A stretch of DNA of 64,000 bases, taken from the NCBI GenBank assembly GCA_963745405.1, contig CAVUWY010000002.1:806001-870000 (forward strand). The letters run 5' to 3'. Numbering within the stretch: position 1 is the first letter of the stretch; each line of letters begins with the position of its first letter. The notes beneath the pieces are model-generated. The model worked only from the letters and a program-made list of their open reading frames with translations, was not told where the DNA came from and searched no databases. Position numbers and translations under genes: made by a program. This stretch comes from C-114 sp963745405 (lineage in GTDB: Bacteria; Chloroflexota; Limnocylindria; Limnocylindrales; CSP1-4). This document shows, piece after piece, positions 61,078 through 64,000 of the stretch.

Positions 61078-61968
61078 ATGGCAACCACCCGAACCGGGAA
61101 CGCGGTCGACAGTGCTCGATCGCCCGAGAGATCCGTATACCGAAGCACTCGCCCAGGCCCGTTCGGCCTCATCGCCGAGGGATTCGGCGACATCTGGTCC
61201 CGACGACAACTTGAGCGCTACCTCGTACAGGCCGATCTCAAGAAGAAGGGGACGGACACTCTCCTCGGCAACATCTGGTGGGTCCTCGACCCGCTCCTCC
61301 AGATGGTGGTTTATGTCGTTTTCGTGACGATCCTGACGGCGAACAATAAGCCCGACTATCCCCTGTTCATCTTCGCGGCCATCCTTCCCTGGAAGTGGTT
61401 CGCCAGCAGTGTCAACGACGCCTCCATGTCAGTGATCTCCCAGCAGCAGATCATCAAACAGGTCAAGTTTCCCAAGATCGTCCTGCCCGTCGCGTCCGTC
61501 GTGAGCGGGATCGCCAACTTCGCGTTCGGGATGATCCCGCTTGCGGCGCTTCTTCTGACGCTCTACCGAGACCGGATCTCCTGGACGCTCCTCCTGATCC
61601 CGACCATCGCGATCGTCCAGTTCGTCTTCACGCTCGCCTTCTGCGTCGCGATCGCGGCCATGAACGTGTTCTACCGCGACGTCGGCAACCTCCTGCGCCA
61701 CCTCCTGAGGCTGTGGTTCTACCTGTCGCCCGCCCTCTACTCGGCGGACCAGCTGGTCCACATCGGCCAGTCCCACCCGACGATCGCCGCCCTCCTGGCC
61801 CTCAATCCGTGGTCGGTCATCTTCGAGTCGTATCACAACGTCATCTACTACGGAACCACCCCAGAGTGGTTCGGCCTCAGCGTCCTGCTCGTTCTATCCA
61901 CCCTGTTCCTGGCACTGGCGATCCTGCTCTTCAAGCGGGTCGAACCGGCATTCGCGAAAGTCCTGTGA
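61078..61968 (+). CDS. Polysaccharide ABC transporter permease (Wzm/TagG type)
   Basis: 296 residues from ATG 61078. Six hydrophobic helices and the family signatures Y-L-V-Q-A-D-L-K-K-K-G-T-D-T-L-L-G (elbow helix), I-W-W-V-L-D-P-L-L-Q-M-V-V-Y and R-D-V-G-N-L-L-R-H-L-L-R-L-W-F-Y-L-S-P. Exports a finished lipid-linked glycan across the cytoplasmic membrane together with the ATPase that overlaps its stop. Confidence 0.92.
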   Translation: MATTRTGNAVDSARSPERSVYRSTRPGPFGLIAEGFGDIWSRRQLERYLVQADLKKKGTDTLLGNIWWVLDPLLQMVVYVVFVTILTANNKPDYPLFIFAAILPWKWFASSVNDASMSVISQQQIIKQVKFPKIVLPVASVVSGIANFAFGMIPLAALLLTLYRDRISWTLLLIPTIAIVQFVFTLAFCVAIAAMNVFYRDVGNLLRHLLRLWFYLSPALYSADQLVHIGQSHPTIAALLALNPWSVIFESYHNVIYYGTTPEWFGLSVLLVLSTLFLALAILLFKRVEPAFAKVL

Positions 61969-62756
61969 ACGGGGCCTTCGCACCCAAGCCGGACGCGATC
62001 GACGTCCGCGGGCTTGGCGTCCAGTACAACCTCCGCCTGACCAGGAAGACGACGATGCACCAGTCGTTCATCCGGGTGCTGCGACGACGGGACGGTCCGA
62101 CCCACTTCTGGGCCCTCCGCGATGTCAGCTTCCGAGTCGAGCACGGAGAGTCGCTGGCCGTCATCGGCCCGAACGGAGCCGGCAAGAGCACCCTCCTCCA
62201 GGTGCTCGCGGGGATCATCACGCCATCCGAGGGGACGATCGACGTCCGGGGCCAGGTGTCCAGCCTGCTCACTCTCGGCGCCGGCTTCGACCAGGATCTC
62301 AGCGGCCGCGAGAACATCCTCCTCGCGGGCGCCTTCCTCGGGATGGACCATCGCGACATGCTCGATCGCCTCGAGGCGATCATCGCGTTCGCCGATATCG
62401 GCCAATTCATCGACGCGCCGATCAAGACGTACTCATCGGGCATGCGAGCGAGGCTCGGATTCAGCATCGCCACGTCCGTCGATCCGGACGTGCTCCTCCT
62501 CGACGAGGTCCTGGGCACCGGCGATCAGACATTTCGCGCCAAGAGCCAGGCCCGGGTCATGGAGCTCGTCAAGGCGGCCAAGGGGATCGTCCTCGTGACC
62601 CATGACATGCACTGGGTCACCGAGTTCTGCAACAAGGCGATGCTGCTGGAGCAGGGGAACATCGTCGCAGCGGGAAAGCCGGCGGAGGTCGTCGAGATCC
62701 ATCAGGAACGTTCGCTGCGCGCCCAGGCCGAGCGGGCCGCCCGCGTACCGGCCTGA
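61965..62756 (+). CDS. Polysaccharide ABC transporter ATP-binding protein (Wzt/TagH type)
   Basis: 263 residues from GTG 61965 (GTGA overlap with the permease). Walker A G-P-N-G-A-G-K-S-T, the I-T-P-S-E-G-T-I-D-V-R-G strand, signature Y-S-S-G-M-R-A-R-L, Walker B V-L-L-L-D-E-V-L and G-D-Q-T-F-R, all typical of the subfamily. It lacks the C-terminal carbohydrate-binding domain of long Wzt proteins, so chain-length control by that domain is not expected. Its stop codon falls in the first copy of an 18-bp tandem repeat. Confidence 0.93.
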   Translation: MNGAFAPKPDAIDVRGLGVQYNLRLTRKTTMHQSFIRVLRRRDGPTHFWALRDVSFRVEHGESLAVIGPNGAGKSTLLQVLAGIITPSEGTIDVRGQVSSLLTLGAGFDQDLSGRENILLAGAFLGMDHRDMLDRLEAIIAFADIGQFIDAPIKTYSSGMRARLGFSIATSVDPDVLLLDEVLGTGDQTFRAKSQARVMELVKAAKGIVLVTHDMHWVTEFCNKAMLLEQGNIVAAGKPAEVVEIHQERSLRAQAERAARVPA

Positions 62757-62822
62757 CCCCGCGTCCCGGCCTGACGCCGCGTCCCGGCCTGACGCCGCGT
62801 CCCGGCCTGACCCCGCGTCCCG
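62751..62822 (+). repeat. Four tandem copies of an 18-bp unit
   Basis: Units at 62751, 62769, 62787 and 62805, consensus GCCTGACSCCGCGTCCCG. Units 2 and 3 are identical to each other, as are 1 and 4, and the two types differ at one position. A partial copy (GCGTACCG) precedes them inside the ATPase gene. Each unit contains an in-frame TGA, so losing or gaining copies would not change the protein. Confidence 0.85.
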
Positions 62823-62905
62823 ACCCGGCGACAGATCACGGATCGAAGGTCAGGCCGCCTCTCGGCCCCGCTCCGACGGGACGCATCCCACCCGGTCCGG
62901 CCCGG

Positions 62906-64000
62906 TCATGAGAAGTCGCGAGCGAACGCCTCCGACATCTTCGTGAAATACGAGTCCTGGGTGATCTTGCCGAGGAGTCGCAGCTGCCAGATGTGGATCC
63001 GGTGGTACTTCGCGCTCTGGACGTGGTGCTTGAGGCAGTAGAAGCTGATCCCGCCGGGGTTCCTGAACTGCGGCAGATAGTGGTGGAGGGTGGCGACCGC
63101 ACCCATCAGAAGATCCTTGGCGTCCGTCGAGTCGGTCGCCAGCCAGTATTCGTACAGCCCGATCATGGCGAACAGATAGCCGTTCAAGGTGTGGTCGTGG
63201 GCCAGCGGATACTCTTCGATCCACAGGTAGCCGGCGCTGTCGACCGTGCTCACCCAGGGTCGATCCTCGCGGACCCGAAGCCGAGCGAGACCGGCGACGA
63301 GCGCGGTCGCGGTCGTCAGATAGGACTGGTCGTTCGTCGCGCGAGCGAGCCGGACGAGGAACGATGTGGCCAGGCCCTGGGCCATGCCCGAGTACCAAGG
63401 TGCCTTCAGCGTCTCCTTCTTATCGCCATGCATCGCGAAGTCTGCGTCATAGGCGAGGAACAAGGCAGGCCCGACGCGGATGCCGACCTTGCGGATACGG
63501 TCGGCGACCCGCACTGCGAGGGTGAGATAGGCCGTGTCGGACGTCTGGGCGTACGAGTCGAGCAGCCCGACGCCCTGCTGCGCCAGCGCCACCGGGCTGT
63601 AGTGGGGTACGCCGGATCGAAGGACGACTCGGACGCCGACGCGGTCGGTCGGATACGGCGGCTTCGAAAGCGATACCGGCGGATAGCCCTGGTACGGCAG
63701 CTGACTCAGAGGCAGCCGGGCCAGCTTCAGCGGCAGCGTCCGGAAGGCCACGGGCGCCGCGGTCGGTCGCGATGGTCCAGGACTCCCGGAGGCAGCAGGA
63801 CCCGAGGCTGGATCCGAGGCCGTAGGTGAAGGTGACGCTTGGCCGCCGCCGGGGCTCGGGGTCGCGATCACCGCAGCGGCTGCGCTCGGCGAGGGTCCCG
63901 GAGATCCGGACGGGGGCGGCTTCGGGGCGTCGCAGGCGGAGAGCGTGACGAGCAGCGAGGCGACGAGAAGGAGCGTCGCTCGAGACTGAAGCCAGGGCCG
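62906..64000 (-). CDS. Lipoprotein with D-glucuronyl C5-epimerase-like domain, 5' end cut
   Basis: At least 365 residues. The frame stays open to the window edge; the visible start has a signal peptide ending L-S-A-C-D, a lipobox, followed by a Pro/Ser/Gly linker of about 50 residues. A GTG at 63871 in the linker is not the start. The domain carries motifs of the C-terminal catalytic part of glucuronyl C5-epimerases: A-P-W-Y-S-G-M-A-Q-G-L-A, Y-L-W-I-E-E-Y-P, L-N-G-Y-L-F-A-M-I-G-L-Y-E-Y. It would act on a secreted polysaccharide at the cell surface, in line with the uronic-acid pathway of the locus. Confidence 0.75.
   Translation of the reverse strand, partial: RPWLQSRATLLLVASLLVTLSACDAPKPPPSGSPGPSPSAAAAVIATPSPGGGQASPSPTASDPASGPAASGSPGPSRPTAAPVAFRTLPLKLARLPLSQLPYQGYPPVSLSKPPYPTDRVGVRVVLRSGVPHYSPVALAQQGVGLLDSYAQTSDTAYLTLAVRVADRIRKVGIRVGPALFLAYDADFAMHGDKKETLKAPWYSGMAQGLATSFLVRLARATNDQSYLTTATALVAGLARLRVREDRPWVSTVDSAGYLWIEEYPLAHDHTLNGYLFAMIGLYEYWLATDSTDAKDLLMGAVATLHHYLPQFRNPGGISFYCLKHHVQSAKYHRIHIWQLRLLGKITQDSYFTKMSEAFARDFS

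Overview
The window is GC-rich bacterial chromosome. The taxon cannot be fixed from sequence alone. The gene mix (MalT-type LuxR regulator, non-adenylylated class I glutamine synthetase, holin-like/MFS/spermidine-synthase fusion, a YabN-like MazG lacking half its methylase domain) and the repeated leaderless promoters (a TAnnnT -10 box 6-7 nt before the start codon) suggest a soil or freshwater Chloroflexota such as the Limnocylindria lineage. That placement is inference.

Layout. 1-842: a Tat translocase subunit and a two-helix membrane protein. 1343-18563: accessory DNA punctuated by copies of the 3' end of a tRNA-Pro gene at 1343 (16 bp), 13365 (29 bp) and 18535 (29 bp, inside the intact tRNA). 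A decayed serine-recombinase tail reads into each copy, which suggests tandem integrative elements. The left segment carries an enoyl-CoA hydratase-like gene, a small lysis-like cassette (endolysin and holin-like proteins), a sulfur cluster (DszB-like desulfinase, two rhodaneses, a BASS-family permease, a MalT-type regulator), an HNH nuclease and a frameshifted Fic gene. The right segment carries a rolling-circle HUH Rep protein, an Imm11-like gene, an unknown zinc-binding protein and a nested inverted repeat that may be an origin or a terminator.

18600-38400: chromosomal genes. These include a TfoX-like protein, a frameshifted saccharopine-dehydrogenase-like gene, an MFS gene with an amber codon, and a co-directional set running from a Cys/Met PLP enzyme through ResB and a PucR-type regulator to glnA. 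They are followed by a diguanylate cyclase, an Lrp regulator, an F420-type oxidoreductase divergent from an ABC exporter, a CLC-type channel, a chromate transporter, a potassium channel and a second tRNA-Pro.

38475-46000: a polyamine-synthase-like fusion and a housekeeping operon (parvulin foldase, MazG, RNase PH, RdgB, a 56-aa secreted peptide that is easily missed). 46097-64000: a surface-glycan locus with six glycosyltransferase-type proteins, enzymes expected to give UDP-ManNAc and its uronic acid (WecB and a UDP-sugar dehydrogenase), two methyltransferases, an ABC exporter pair and a lipoprotein with a C5-epimerase-like domain.

A recurring oddity is the number of genes disrupted by single-base events (Fic, saccharopine dehydrogenase, PLP enzyme, both recombinases, MFS amber, ResB without a normal start). 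Some may be assembly errors, so they are described as seen.
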